Positions 1 to 8,136 are shown, counted from the first letter of the stretch. The stretch: 52,325 nt of DNA from an uncultured Lachnospiraceae bacterium (GCA_900551115.1 URUY01000027.1:1-52325); one strand, 5' to 3'. Numbers and translations are program-made. The notes: a model not told the origin generated them from the sequence alone.

Positions 1-113
1 ACGAAACATGCTTTCTGAACAGAAACCCTTGCGTAAGATAACTTAGCTGAAGGTCTTGTATCTTTCTGCGCATTTCTCTCTCTTTTAATTTGACTTCTAT
101 GTCCTTTAGCCAT
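1..113 (-). CDS. rplV: 50S ribosomal protein L22, N-terminal part (runs off the window)
   Basis: Only the first 37 or so codons are inside the window. They translate to a protein beginning MAKGHRSQIKRERNAQKD, which is the N-terminus of Firmicutes L22. L22 lines the peptide exit tunnel of the large subunit. The ATG at 113-111 is preceded by a strong AGGAGGAC ribosome binding site at 121-128. It follows rpsS in the same direction, the standard S10 operon order. The spacer to rpsS is unusually long (105 nt) and carries two hairpins. Identification is by sequence and position; the rest of the gene is not visible. Confidence 0.93.
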   Translation of the reverse strand, partial: MAKGHRSQIKRERNAQKDTRPSAKLSYARVSVQKACF

Positions 114-161
114 AGAATTAGTCCTCCTTTCAATTTCCGCTGCTTCTGTTTAAGGAAAGCT

Positions 162-214
162 CCAAAGAATTTGCCAAAGCAAATTCTCTGGCGGTCTTTC
201 ATGCAGCGAAAGAC
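162..214 (-). other. Two strong hairpins in the rpsS-rplV spacer
   Basis: Positions 162-191 form a 12-bp stem with one mismatch around a 6-nt loop. Positions 194-214 form a perfect 7-bp stem (GTCTTTC/GAAAGAC) around a 7-nt loop. Neither is followed by a T run on the minus strand, so they look like RNA structure or processing sites rather than terminators. Similar hairpins lie in two other S10 operon spacers. Confidence 0.55.
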
Positions 215-218
215 TTTG

Positions 219-500
219 TTATCTTACCTTTGATTTCTTTTCGTCTTTACCGTGTCCTCTAAAGGTTCTTGTTGCAACAAACTCGCCGAGCTTGTGGCCA
301 ACCATATCTTCTGTTACATATACAGGAACGTGCTTTCTGCCATCGTGTACTGCAATCGTATGTCCCACAAAAGAAGGGAAAATTGTAGAACGACGGGACC
401 AGGTCTTAATAACCTGCTTCTGTCCTGATGCATTCAGCGCATCTACTCTCTTGAGCAGGCTCTGGTCTGCGAATGGTCCTTTTTTCAGTGATCTAGCCAT
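219..500 (-). CDS. rpsS: 30S ribosomal protein S19
   Basis: This 93-residue protein begins MARSLKKGPFADQSLLKRVD and has the diagnostic S19 features GHTIAVHDGRKHVPVYV and GEFATR-like (GEFVATRTFRGH). S19 binds 16S rRNA in the head of the small subunit together with S13. Length is normal for the family. It sits 16 nt downstream of rplB with an AAGGAGG site just before the ATG. It is part of the S10 operon and should be co-transcribed with it. Nothing unusual is seen in the protein itself. Confidence 0.98.
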   Translation of the reverse strand: MARSLKKGPFADQSLLKRVDALNASGQKQVIKTWSRRSTIFPSFVGHTIAVHDGRKHVPVYVTEDMVGHKLGEFVATRTFRGHGKDEKKSKVR

Positions 501-516
501 TGTCTTTCCTCCTTAA

Positions 517-1359
517 TTATTTGATAGCCCTACCGTCTCTTCTTCTTACAATCAGCTTATTAGACTTGTTTTTCTTCTTACGTGTCTTTAAGCCGAGTGC
601 AGGCTTGCCCCAAGGGGTGCTAGGGCCGGGACGTCCAATACCGGTCTTACCTTCACCACCACCGTGCGGATGGTCATTAGGGTTCATAACAGAACCGCGA
701 ACTGTGGGACGAATGCCCATGTGACGCTTACGTCCTGCTTTACCGATATTAATAAGGCTGTGATCGACATTGCCTACAACACCTACGGTTGCTCTACATA
801 CAATAGGAACCATTCTCATTTCGCCTGAAGGAAGTCTCAAGGTTGCGTACTTTCCTTCTTTAGCCATCAGCTGTGCGCTGTTACCAGCGGAACGAACAAG
901 CTGTCCGCCCTTGCCGGGATATAATTCAATGTTGTGTACCTGTGTACCAACAGGAATCTCAGATAAAGGCAGGCAGTTACCTACTCTTACTTCTGCGTGC
1001 GCGCCATTCATTACCTTCATGCCGTCTGTCAGGCCTTCGGGTGCGAGGATATAAGCCTTCTCGCCGTCTTCATAACAGATAAGTGCAATATTTGCTGTTC
1101 TGTTAGGATCGTATTCGATACCGATTACGGTAGCCGCAATGCCATCCTTATTTCTCTTGAAATCAATGATTCTGTATTTCCTTCTGGAACCACCGCCACG
1201 GTGTCTTACCGTGATTTTACCCTGATTGTTACGACCTGCACTCTTTGCTAAAGATACGCAAAGGGATTTCTCAGGAGTTGTCTTTGTAATCTCAGAGAAA
1301 TCAGAACCGGTCATATTTCTTCTGGAAGGTGTATATGGGTTATATGTCTTAATTCCCAT
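517..1359 (-). CDS. rplB: 50S ribosomal protein L2
   Basis: This 280-residue protein has the L2 hallmarks: the N-terminal MGIKTYNPYTPSRRNMTG, the central RGGGSRRKYR and YDPNRTANIALI segments, and the C-terminal NPNDHPHGGGEGK loop that reaches the peptidyl-transferase centre. The final lysine/arginine-rich tail is intact. L2 is needed for subunit association and peptidyl transfer. It lies between rplW and rpsS. The spacer to rplW is unusually long for this operon (153 nt) and contains hairpins. Confidence 0.98.
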   Translation of the reverse strand: MGIKTYNPYTPSRRNMTGSDFSEITKTTPEKSLCVSLAKSAGRNNQGKITVRHRGGGSRRKYRIIDFKRNKDGIAATVIGIEYDPNRTANIALICYEDGEKAYILAPEGLTDGMKVMNGAHAEVRVGNCLPLSEIPVGTQVHNIELYPGKGGQLVRSAGNSAQLMAKEGKYATLRLPSGEMRMVPIVCRATVGVVGNVDHSLINIGKAGRKRHMGIRPTVRGSVMNPNDHPHGGGEGKTGIGRPGPSTPWGKPALGLKTRKKKNKSNKLIVRRRDGRAIK

Positions 1360-1389
1360 GATTTATATCTCCTTTGCTTTGTTATTCGC

Positions 1390-1446
1390 GCGGCTTATGC
1401 CGCATACATTAACCTGCTTGGAAGAATGTCCCGAAGGGCATTCTTC
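1390..1446 (-). other. Hairpins in the rplW-rplB spacer
   Basis: Between the rplW stop and the rplB start there is a 5-bp hairpin (1390-1403, GCGGC/GCCGC). A longer one at 1421-1446 has the stem GAAGAATG/CATTCTTC, extended by CCC/GGG across a one-base bulge. There is no T run after the stem on the minus strand, so a terminator is unlikely. An RNA processing or regulatory role is possible but not shown. Confidence 0.55.
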
Positions 1447-1512
1447 GGTGCGGGGCTTAGAACTTCTTAACGAAGCAGCTTTTGCTGTGAGTTTTCAGAA
1501 GCTCTTCTCGCA

Positions 1513-1812
1513 CTACAGACCAGCAAAAATCTCAATATCTTTGCTGTCTTTGGTAAGCTGAACAATTGCCTTCTTGGTCTTTGCAGTCTTGCCGACTGTC
1601 ATACCACGTCTTTTGTTCTTGCCATCACTGTTCATAGTGTTGACTTTTTCTACCTTGGTTCCTTCAAACATTTTCTCAACGGCTTCTTTAATCTGAGACT
1701 TGTTGGCGTCCGGATGAACCAGGAAAGTATATTTCTTTTCGCCCATACCAGCCATACTCTTTTCAGTAATAACCGGTTTGAGGATTACGTCATAGTATTT
1801 GATATCAGCCAT
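1513..1812 (-). CDS. rplW: 50S ribosomal protein L23
   Basis: This 99-residue protein has the L23 pattern: YYDVILKPVITEKSM at the N-terminus, YTFLVHPDANKSQIKEAVEKMF in the middle and the basic KRRGMTVGKT loop. L23 sits at the exit tunnel and is the docking site for trigger factor and SRP. Its ATG overlaps the rplD stop by one base (TAATG), so translation is probably coupled to L4. Length is typical. Confidence 0.98.
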   Translation of the reverse strand: MADIKYYDVILKPVITEKSMAGMGEKKYTFLVHPDANKSQIKEAVEKMFEGTKVEKVNTMNSDGKNKRRGMTVGKTAKTKKAIVQLTKDSKDIEIFAGL

Positions 1813-2432
1813 TATGCGTATACCTCCTCAATCTTTGAAACAGCGTCCTTTGTCAGAACAACTGTGCCAGCCTTCATAACGTCATATACGTTTAAAGTGC
1901 CTGTTAAAGTGGTCTGTACTGTAGGGATATTTCTTGCGGAAAGAACTACGTTTGCATCGTTGTCAGCCAGGATAACAAGTCCCTTCTTTACATTCAGATT
2001 ATCCATAACAGTCTGGAAATTCTTGGTCTTGATTTCATCAAACTTGAGTTCATCTACAACAACAAGCTTGTTATCAAGAACTTTGCTTGTGAGTGCTGAC
2101 TTTAAAGCCGCTCTCTTTTCTTTCTTATTTAATTTGAAAGAATAATCTCTCGGTACGGGAGCGAATACTACGCCGCCGCCGGTCCACTGGGGCGATCTGG
2201 TTGAACCCTGTCTTGCATGACCGGTTCCCTTCTGCCTCCAGGGCTTTCTTCCACCGCCGGATACTTCAGAACGAGTCTTTGCTTTCTGAGTTCCCTGACG
2301 ATTGTTTGCAAGCTGCTGTACAACTGCCATATGCACCAGGTGTTCATTAACCTCTACACCAAAGACAGCATCGCTTAAGTCGATTTTTCCGACTTCTTTG
2401 CCTTCCATATTATAAACAGATACGTTTGCCAT
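1812..2432 (-). CDS. rplD: 50S ribosomal protein L4
   Basis: This 206-residue protein contains the L4 signature region TRSEVSGGGRKPWRQKGTGHARQGS and the downstream FAPVPRDYSFKLNKKEKRAALKSALTSK. L4 contacts the exit tunnel. In E. coli it also represses the S10 operon; whether that applies here cannot be read from the sequence. It overlaps rplW by one base and follows rplC after 42 nt. Confidence 0.98.
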   Translation of the reverse strand: MANVSVYNMEGKEVGKIDLSDAVFGVEVNEHLVHMAVVQQLANNRQGTQKAKTRSEVSGGGRKPWRQKGTGHARQGSTRSPQWTGGGVVFAPVPRDYSFKLNKKEKRAALKSALTSKVLDNKLVVVDELKFDEIKTKNFQTVMDNLNVKKGLVILADNDANVVLSARNIPTVQTTLTGTLNVYDVMKAGTVVLTKDAVSKIEEVYA

Positions 2433-2474
2433 TTCTGTCTAAGTCCTCCTTTCATCTGCGAGCAAGACCCGCTG

Positions 2475-3158
2475 TTAAGCTTCAACCTTTACGGTTTCTT
2501 TGATTGTAACTAAAGCTTTCTTAGGTCCGGGTACTGCACCCTTTACCAAAAGTAAGTTCTTATCAGCATCCACTCTTACTACTTCCAGATTCTGAACCGT
2601 TACTTTTACGCAACCCATGTGTCCGGGCATTCCTTTTCCTTTGAATACACGGCTGGGTGAGGAGCATGCACCGTTGGAACCCTGATGACGATGGAACTTA
2701 GAACCGTGCTTCATAGGTCCTCTGTGCTGTCCGAATCTCTTGATGGCGCCCTGGAATCCTTTACCCTTGGAAATTGCAGATGCATCTACTTTATCGCCGG
2801 CTGCAAAAATATCAGCCTTAATCTCATCACCGAGCTTATACTCTTCTGCATTTTCAAATTTGAATTCTCTTACATATCTCTTGGATGTAACACCGGCTTT
2901 TTTGAAATGTCCCTGCATAGCCTTTGTTACGCCATGTCTGTGGATTATTTCTTTCTTGCCGCTTGCATCTTTGTTGACTGTTTTGTCCTTTTTGTCTACA
3001 AAGCCGACCTGAACTGCGCTGTAACCGTCATTTTCTGCTGTCTTAACCTGGGTTACCACACAAGGACCAGCCTGAAGAACTGTTACAGGAACAAGAACGC
3101 CGTCTTCGTTGAAGATTTGAGTCATTCCGACTTTGGTTGTCAAAATTGCTTTTTTCAT
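2475..3158 (-). CDS. rplC: 50S ribosomal protein L3
   Basis: This 227-residue protein begins MKKAILTTKVGMTQIFNEDG and contains the L3 core GKGFQGAIKRFGQHRGPMKHGSKFHR, with the glutamine that is methylated in some bacteria. L3 is an early assembly protein of the large subunit close to the peptidyl-transferase centre. It has an AGGAGG site just upstream of the ATG. A hairpin lies in the spacer to rpsJ. Confidence 0.98.
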   Translation of the reverse strand: MKKAILTTKVGMTQIFNEDGVLVPVTVLQAGPCVVTQVKTAENDGYSAVQVGFVDKKDKTVNKDASGKKEIIHRHGVTKAMQGHFKKAGVTSKRYVREFKFENAEEYKLGDEIKADIFAAGDKVDASAISKGKGFQGAIKRFGQHRGPMKHGSKFHRHQGSNGACSSPSRVFKGKGMPGHMGCVKVTVQNLEVVRVDADKNLLLVKGAVPGPKKALVTIKETVKVEA

Positions 3159-3184
3159 GTTTTCCTCCTGTTTGTTCTACAGCG

Positions 3185-3200
3185 GGACGCATCTGCGTCC
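3185..3200 (-). other. Hairpin in the rpsJ-rplC spacer
   Basis: GGACGCA/TGCGTCC forms a perfect 7-bp stem with a 2-nt centre between the rpsJ stop and the rplC ribosome binding site. There is no T run, so it is not a typical terminator. Confidence 0.5.
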
Positions 3201-3216
3201 ATACTAGTAGGGGATA

Positions 3217-3537
3217 TTATTTGGTTTTCATTTTGATATCGATGTAAACACCTGCAGGCATTTCCAGTCTCTGCAATGCATCAACTGTCTTCTGTGTCGG
3301 TGCAATGATATCAATCAGTCTCTTATGGGTTCTCTGCTCGAACTGTTCACGGGAATCTTTGTACTTGTGAACTGCACGCAGGATAGTAACAACTTCCTTC
3401 TTGGTAGGAAGAGGTACCGGTCCGCTTACCTGAGATCCATTTTTCTTGACTGTTTCGATGATTTTTTTGGCAGATGCATCAACCAACTGATGATCATAAG
3501 CTTTCAGTGTAATTCTCATTACTTGACTTGTTGCCAT
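3217..3537 (-). CDS. rpsJ: 30S ribosomal protein S10
   Basis: The 106-residue protein starting MATSQVMRITLKAYDHQ is S10. It contains VDASAKKIIETVKKNGSQVSGPVPLPTKKE and ends in MPAGVYIDIKMKTK. S10 is in the head of the small subunit and doubles as NusE in transcription antitermination. The reading frame is open 29 codons further upstream. I place the start at 3537 because the homology begins there and an AAAGGAGG site lies at 3549-3556. It is the first gene of the S10 operon and has its own promoter at 3805-3833. Confidence 0.97.
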   Translation of the reverse strand: MATSQVMRITLKAYDHQLVDASAKKIIETVKKNGSQVSGPVPLPTKKEVVTILRAVHKYKDSREQFEQRTHKRLIDIIAPTQKTVDALQRLEMPAGVYIDIKMKTK

Positions 3538-3798
3538 AAAAAAAGTCGCCTCCTTTTCGCACTTTTGCTTTAAGTACGACAAGCGGTGACTGTACACTCT
3601 CCCGTGTGTATCCTGTTTTTGCACAAACCTTGTGTCAAACTTCGTTTCTCACGGTTGTTTCTGTCATATGACAGACTTGATTTTGGTACAGTGACTTGTC
3701 GTCAGTTTCCTAACTTGACATTCGCTCCACGGAAAACCTGCTTTCCGGCATCACCCTTTAGCAGCAACCTCACGCTTCATAGCTATCATGCCACAGCA
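3538..3798 (-). promoter_or_regulatory. Long 5' leader of the S10 operon
   Basis: The promoter at 3805-3833 predicts a start near 3798, giving a transcribed leader of about 260 nt before rpsJ. It contains a perfect 14-nt palindrome CTGTCATATGACAG (3661-3674) and a weaker hairpin near 3590-3610 (ACAC/GTGT arms). No ORF with a convincing ribosome binding site is seen in it. A leader this long upstream of rpsJ fits ribosomal-protein autoregulation, but I cannot match it to a named motif by eye. Confidence 0.55.
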
Positions 3799-3804
3799 AA
3801 AATT

Positions 3805-3833
3805 AGTATACATTGTATTTTAGCGGATTGCAA
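3805..3833 (-). promoter_or_regulatory. Sigma-A-type promoter of the S10 operon
   Basis: On the minus strand TTGCAA (3833-3828) and TATACT (3810-3805) are separated by exactly 17 nt, and the region upstream is AT-rich. It points at rpsJ and is the only strong promoter in the gap between the symporter and rpsJ. Confidence 0.75.
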
Positions 3834-3902
3834 GAGGTTTTTTATAAAAATTGTATTTTTTTTGTACAATTCCATATGCCTCCTGCCATCCGCCGGGGCA
3901 GA

Positions 3903-3917
3903 ATACCTTTTGCCCCC
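3903..3917. repeat. Copy 1 of a dispersed intergenic 15-mer
   Basis: ATACCTTTTGCCCCC occurs here and again at 8096-8110, both times in intergenic DNA and with similar flanks (ctgacacca versus ggcatca). Here it forms part of a 6-bp hairpin, GGGGCA/TGCCCC, at about 3895-3917, downstream of the symporter stop. It may be a terminator arm or a REP-like element. Confidence 0.45.
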
Positions 3918-3976
3918 CTGACACCATATATATATAATAAATGCGTACCGTTTCTTCTATATATAAGTGTATCCGG

Positions 3977-5524
3977 TTACTCTACCTTTCCTGCCTTTAC
4001 ATCCGCATACTCAGCAAGCATCTCTTCACTGGGAGCCTTTCCTGTCACACTTGCTATAATGATTGCAAGCAGGCTGACTGCAAAACCGACAACCAAAGAA
4101 TATAATCCGGTTGCCGCCCCTAAGGTAGCACCGCTTACAAGAGGAATATAATCCCAGACAATAACCGTCAATGCTCCGGCTGTGATACCGGCTACTGCAC
4201 CTGCAAAATTTGTACGCTTCCAGAAAAGCGACATCAGTACAATAGGTCCAAAAGCGGCTCCCAAGCCTGCCCATGCATTGGATACCAGACCCATAATGGT
4301 ATTTTTCGGATTAAGTGCAATCATATATGCCAGCAACGCAACCCCTACAACCGTAATTCTGCTGATTGCAAGTACTTTTTTATCATCAGCCTTCTTGTTG
4401 AACATCCCCTTATAAATATCCTCCGCTACACTGGACGCACTGACTAAAAGCTGGGAATCTGCCGTTGACATGATAGCTGCCAGAATACCGCAAAGGAACA
4501 GTCCTGCTATGAGCGGCAGTCTGATATCTTCAGTAAACACCTTTTTAATCATTTCAATAAAGACTTTCTCGCTTCCGCCCTCTACCAGCACATCTCCTAA
4601 ATATGCCCGGCCCAAGACACCGATAAAGCAGGCAAAGAACAGCGATAAGGCTACCCAGACAATTGCAACTACTTTGGACTTCTTTAATTCCCGCTCATTC
4701 TTTACAGCCATGAAACGTACCAGGATATGAGGCATGCCAAAATAGCCGAGCCCCCAGCCTAAGCCTGAAATAATATTGACCGCATTGTTAGATTTATCTC
4801 CGTGCTTCATCAGATTTAAAAAATCTGCGCTGTTTGCCACGTTGCCTGCCTCTGCCAGACCCGAGGCAACCGTTACGCCGTCCTGCTTCATAAAAAGCAG
4901 CGCTACAAGGGGAACCGCCAGAATTGCCACAAGCATCATGGTTCCCTGAATAAAGTCCGTAGTACATACTGCCATAAAACCGCCTAAGAAAGTATAAATC
5001 AAAATAACCAACGCACCGATAGTCAGGGCAATTTTGTAATCAATACCGAATACCGATTCAAAAAGCTGCCCTCCTGCTGCCAGTGCGGAAGCACAATATA
5101 CCAAAAAGAAGATAACAATCGTAACGGAAGAAACCGCCATCAGTATCTTTTTCTTATCGTGAAATCTGTTTTCAAAATAAGTAGGCAGTGTCACTGCATT
5201 GTTGGCACGTATCGTGTAACGGCGCAGTCTGGTTGCCACAAGCAGCCAGTTTAAAACCGTTCCGATAAACAGGCCGATAGCTACCCAGCCATCGCCTCCT
5301 ACACCTGTCAGATAGATTGCTCCCGGCAATCCCATCAAAAGCCACCCGCTCATGTCCGATGCCTGTGCTGATAAAGCTGCTACAAACCCGCCCAGCTTTC
5401 TGCCTCCCAGAAAATAATCCTCCGAGCTGCTGTTTCCTTTTGCGCAGATAGCGCCAACCACAATCATCATGAGCAAATACAGCACAAAAGCTACGATTAC
5501 CCATCCTAATGTATTTCCTGTCAT
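3977..5524 (-). CDS. putP: Sodium/proline symporter (SSS family)
   Basis: This 515-residue polytopic membrane protein belongs to the solute:sodium symporter family and looks like PutP. The motif SAQASDMSGWLLMGLPGA at residues 52-69 contains the aspartate (D57) and serine that in E. coli PutP take part in Na+ binding. GGFMAVCTTDFIQGTMM and STADSQLLVSASSVAEDIY are further PutP-like segments. Length and about 13 predicted membrane spans are normal. It should import proline with Na+ as a carbon/nitrogen source or compatible solute. It is a single-gene unit with its own promoter and a GGAGGAG site before the ATG. Substrate specificity for proline is inferred from the motifs. Confidence 0.88.
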   Translation of the reverse strand: MTGNTLGWVIVAFVLYLLMMIVVGAICAKGNSSSEDYFLGGRKLGGFVAALSAQASDMSGWLLMGLPGAIYLTGVGGDGWVAIGLFIGTVLNWLLVATRLRRYTIRANNAVTLPTYFENRFHDKKKILMAVSSVTIVIFFLVYCASALAAGGQLFESVFGIDYKIALTIGALVILIYTFLGGFMAVCTTDFIQGTMMLVAILAVPLVALLFMKQDGVTVASGLAEAGNVANSADFLNLMKHGDKSNNAVNIISGLGWGLGYFGMPHILVRFMAVKNERELKKSKVVAIVWVALSLFFACFIGVLGRAYLGDVLVEGGSEKVFIEMIKKVFTEDIRLPLIAGLFLCGILAAIMSTADSQLLVSASSVAEDIYKGMFNKKADDKKVLAISRITVVGVALLAYMIALNPKNTIMGLVSNAWAGLGAAFGPIVLMSLFWKRTNFAGAVAGITAGALTVIVWDYIPLVSGATLGAATGLYSLVVGFAVSLLAIIIASVTGKAPSEEMLAEYADVKAGKVE

Positions 5525-5582
5525 ACGCTCCTCCTCATTTCATTCGTATTTTTTTCAAGACCCGTATCAGTCTATCTTTTTT

Positions 5583-5612
5583 ATTATATTATAAGACAGT
5601 CCGCACAGTCAA
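5583..5612 (-). promoter_or_regulatory. Promoter of the symporter gene
   Basis: TTGACT (5612-5607) and TATAAT (5588-5583) on the minus strand are separated by 18 nt, about 60 nt upstream of the symporter start. Confidence 0.65.
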
Positions 5613-5735
5613 CAGATTACCGTGTTATCATTTTAGTGTGTAAAAGCATGCCGGTAATTTATGAACGCTATTGCTACTTTTAGCTGCCTGTTGTATATTA
5701 AATTAAGAAGAAACAGCAGAAAGGAACCAAATATT

Positions 5736-6605
5736 ATGTGGATTGCAGATAACTGGAAAGATTATGAAGTATTAGACACCTCCTCCGGCGAGAAGCTGGA
5801 ACGGTGGGGAAAATATACCTTGGTTCGTCCGGATCCGCAGGTCATTTGGAATACCCCGCATGACCACAAGGGCTGGAAAACCAAAAACGGTCATTACCAC
5901 AGAAGTCAAAAGGGCGGCGGCGAATGGGAATTCATCAATTTACCGGCAGAATGGGCTATTCATTATAAAAGCCTTACCTTTAATCTGAAGCCCTTCAGCT
6001 TCAAGCACACCGGATTATTTCCGGAACAGGCTGTCAACTGGGACTGGTTCTCTAATCTTATTAAAAATGCCGGCAGACCCATAAAGGTCTTAAACCTCTT
6101 TGCCTATACAGGCGGCGCTACGCTTTCTGCCGCAGCAGCAGGGGCACAGGTCACCCACGTGGACGCCTCTAAGGGCATGGTAGCCTGGGCAAAGGAAAAT
6201 GCCTCCTCCTCCGGCCTTGCAGACGCTCCCATACGCTGGCTGGTGGACGACTGCGTAAAATTCGTAGAGCGTGAGATCAGGCGCGGCAACAAATATGACG
6301 CCATCATTATGGACCCTCCCTCCTACGGCAGAGGTCCTAAAGGTGAAATCTGGAAAATAGAAGACAGTATCTGGCCCTTCATAGAGCTGACAACACAGAT
6401 ACTGTCCGATAAGCCTTTATTCTTTTTAATCAATTCCTATACCACAGGCCTGCAGCCGGCAGTACTCTCTTATATGCTGAATATGGCTGTAAAGAAACGC
6501 TTCGGCGGCACGGTTGAATCGGAAGAAATCGGCCTGCCTGTAAGCGGGAACGGCTTCATACTTCCCTGCGGCGCGTCAGGCAGATGGACTGTCTCCTCAA
6601 AATAG
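5736..6605 (+). CDS. Class I SAM-dependent methyltransferase (rRNA large-subunit type)
   Basis: This 289-residue protein has a Rossmann methyltransferase core. Motif I is VLNLFAYTGGATLSAAAAGA followed by the acidic VTHVDASKGM. Motif IV is IIMDPPSYGRG, the DPPSY form typical of RlmI/RlmK-like enzymes that methylate 23S rRNA. The N-terminal 100 residues (WIADNWKDYEVLDTSSGEKLERWG) are the usual pre-domain of this group. I chose the ATG at 5736 because AGAAAGGA lies at 5718-5725 and the homology-like sequence begins there, although the frame is open 25 codons earlier. It is monocistronic and ends at a bidirectional terminator shared with the Rpn gene. The exact rRNA target cannot be assigned. Confidence 0.8.
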   Translation: MWIADNWKDYEVLDTSSGEKLERWGKYTLVRPDPQVIWNTPHDHKGWKTKNGHYHRSQKGGGEWEFINLPAEWAIHYKSLTFNLKPFSFKHTGLFPEQAVNWDWFSNLIKNAGRPIKVLNLFAYTGGATLSAAAAGAQVTHVDASKGMVAWAKENASSSGLADAPIRWLVDDCVKFVEREIRRGNKYDAIIMDPPSYGRGPKGEIWKIEDSIWPFIELTTQILSDKPLFFLINSYTTGLQPAVLSYMLNMAVKKRFGGTVESEEIGLPVSGNGFILPCGASGRWTVSSK

Positions 6606-6611
6606 CTATTT

Positions 6612-6650
6612 AAAAAGCAGCTCCGGCTTCAAATACCGGAACTGCTTTTT
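6612..6650. terminator. Bidirectional Rho-independent terminator
   Basis: A stem AAAAAGCAG-TCCGG/CCGGA-CTGCTTTTT, with one internal mismatch and a 9-nt loop, has T runs in both directions. It serves the methyltransferase gene (+) and the Rpn gene (-), whose stops face each other. Confidence 0.8.
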
Positions 6651-6664
6651 CTGTAACCGCATAG

Positions 6665-7765
6665 CTATTTTTGCTGCTTGCAGATTTCCCGGATATATTC
6701 TTCACTCTCCTCCAATTCATCTGCTATAACAGCAATGCTCTTTCCCTTTTTTATCTTTTTACAAACCAGCTCTATTAATTTCCGTTGTTCACCCTCTGTA
6801 CGGCTCTCTTCACGCTGCTCTTCAAATGCCTGCTGCAGCTTCGCTTGCTGTTCTGCTAATGTCTGTTGCATCTTTTCCCGTTTTTCTTCAAACTCCTGTT
6901 GCATCTTCGCTTGTTTCTCTTCCAGTGCCTCCTGCATCTCTGCCTGTTTTTCTTCCAGTTCTTCCTGCAGCGCCTGTTGCATCTCTGTTTGTTTTTCTTT
7001 CAGTTCTTCCTGCAACTCCTGTTGCATCTCTGCCTGTTTTTCTTCCAGTGCTTCCTGCAACGCCTCCTGCAGGCCTTCTCTAATGCCATCCTCTATTCTA
7101 TAATATACATATTCGTCAAGTGTCATATATTTTACCTCCGCCTGTGCGTTCTCCTTGACCTTTTTTACGCGCTCCGATATTTTTTTCACCCGCTCGGTTG
7201 CCGGAGAAAACCCGATAGAATTCTCTACATAATGTAAAAAATCAATTAATTCCGAGCTAACGCCCTCTGTAACCATTCCCTTGGTATTCAGAAAAATTTT
7301 CCTCATACCGTCACCCAATGTAAGGTCCGGCTCTTCTATACAGCAATTTTCAAAAGTATAACAGTATCTTCCTCTGCCAAACAAGTCAAAGGTACAGATA
7401 AAGATAATCATGCAGTCATTTAGTTTGCTGTAGTCCCGCTCTCCTGCCGGCAAAATTTTGATGTCAATAACGCTCTGATAATGTCTGCTGCGTTTTGGAA
7501 TGTTATGCCGGTTTTCCGTCTGCATTTCAACACTATAAATCGTGTCCTCTTCATCTTTGAAAAAAATATCCAGGCGGATGCCTTTATGAATAGCATCTAC
7601 ATCTAAATGCTTCTCCTTGTTGGCATACGCCACACCGGCAATTTCCCTGCCAAGAATAACCTCCAGTGCCGTCTTGCAGGTTTCTTCGTCACACATTACC
7701 TCGCCAAACAGAAAGTTATCCGAAAGATTTAGCTCCTGCAGGCTCTTTTTCTTTGTCTTTTGCAT
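6665..7765 (-). CDS. Rpn-family recombination-promoting nuclease / PD-(D/E)XK putative transposase
   Basis: The first 230 residues resemble Rpn/PF12784-type PD-(D/E)XK nucleases: LNLSDNFLFGEVMCDEETCK at the N-terminus and the catalytic pattern D...ExQ in GIRLDIFF and YSVEMQTEN. E. coli Rpn proteins are DNA endonucleases that promote recA-independent recombination. After residue 225 comes a long glutamate/glutamine-rich coiled coil of 15- and 11-residue units, then a short C-terminal helical domain. The start is set at 7765, since AAGGAGG (7773-7779) is 7 nt upstream of it but only 1 nt from the alternative ATG at 7771. This family is often multicopy and variable in Lachnospiraceae. Activity is inferred. 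Confidence 0.8.
   Translation of the reverse strand: MQKTKKKSLQELNLSDNFLFGEVMCDEETCKTALEVILGREIAGVAYANKEKHLDVDAIHKGIRLDIFFKDEEDTIYSVEMQTENRHNIPKRSRHYQSVIDIKILPAGERDYSKLNDCMIIFICTFDLFGRGRYCYTFENCCIEEPDLTLGDGMRKIFLNTKGMVTEGVSSELIDFLHYVENSIGFSPATERVKKISERVKKVKENAQAEVKYMTLDEYVYYRIEDGIREGLQEALQEALEEKQAEMQQELQEELKEKQTEMQQALQEELEEKQAEMQEALEEKQAKMQQEFEEKREKMQQTLAEQQAKLQQAFEEQREESRTEGEQRKLIELVCKKIKKGKSIAVIADELEESEEYIREICKQQK
6795..7083 (-). repeat. Tandem repeat coding the hendecad coiled coil of the Rpn protein
   Basis: The coding DNA repeats two 15-residue units (EKQAEMQQELQEELK type) followed by four 11-residue units (EKQAEMQEALE type). The codons are nearly the same from unit to unit. Eleven-residue periodicity predicts a nearly untwisted or right-handed coiled coil. 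Such a repeat can expand and contract by slippage. Confidence 0.75.
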
Positions 7766-8095
7766 ATGCATGCCTCCTTAAAAGTGCAGCAGGAGGTTGC
7801 TTATAAACCATCGTCAGACCGACAGCATTCTTTTCATAACCTCTCTGCTTATTAAAATGGATTTAAAAAGCATTGAAGTTTCTTTAGATATAAGAAATAT
7901 CAGATAACAAGATACGGTAAATCCGTAATCAGAAATTTGAATGCTTCTAACTGCATTGTAGCATATGTATGTAAATATGACAAGTTGTTTTTGTTAATCA
8001 GAACATTCAAAAAGGATACGCCCTTTCCCTTTGCCCGAAGCTTGCCTTCGATATTGAAAAGCTGCATATCCTTCTGTATATTTTCTTATTTTAAG

Positions 8096-8110
8096 ATACC
8101 TTTTGCCCCC
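8096..8110. repeat. Copy 2 of the dispersed intergenic 15-mer
   Basis: Exact copy of ATACCTTTTGCCCCC found at 3903-3917. No paired hairpin arm is obvious at this copy. Confidence 0.45.
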
Positions 8111-8136
8111 GGCATCATTTTATATTACTATAGCTA

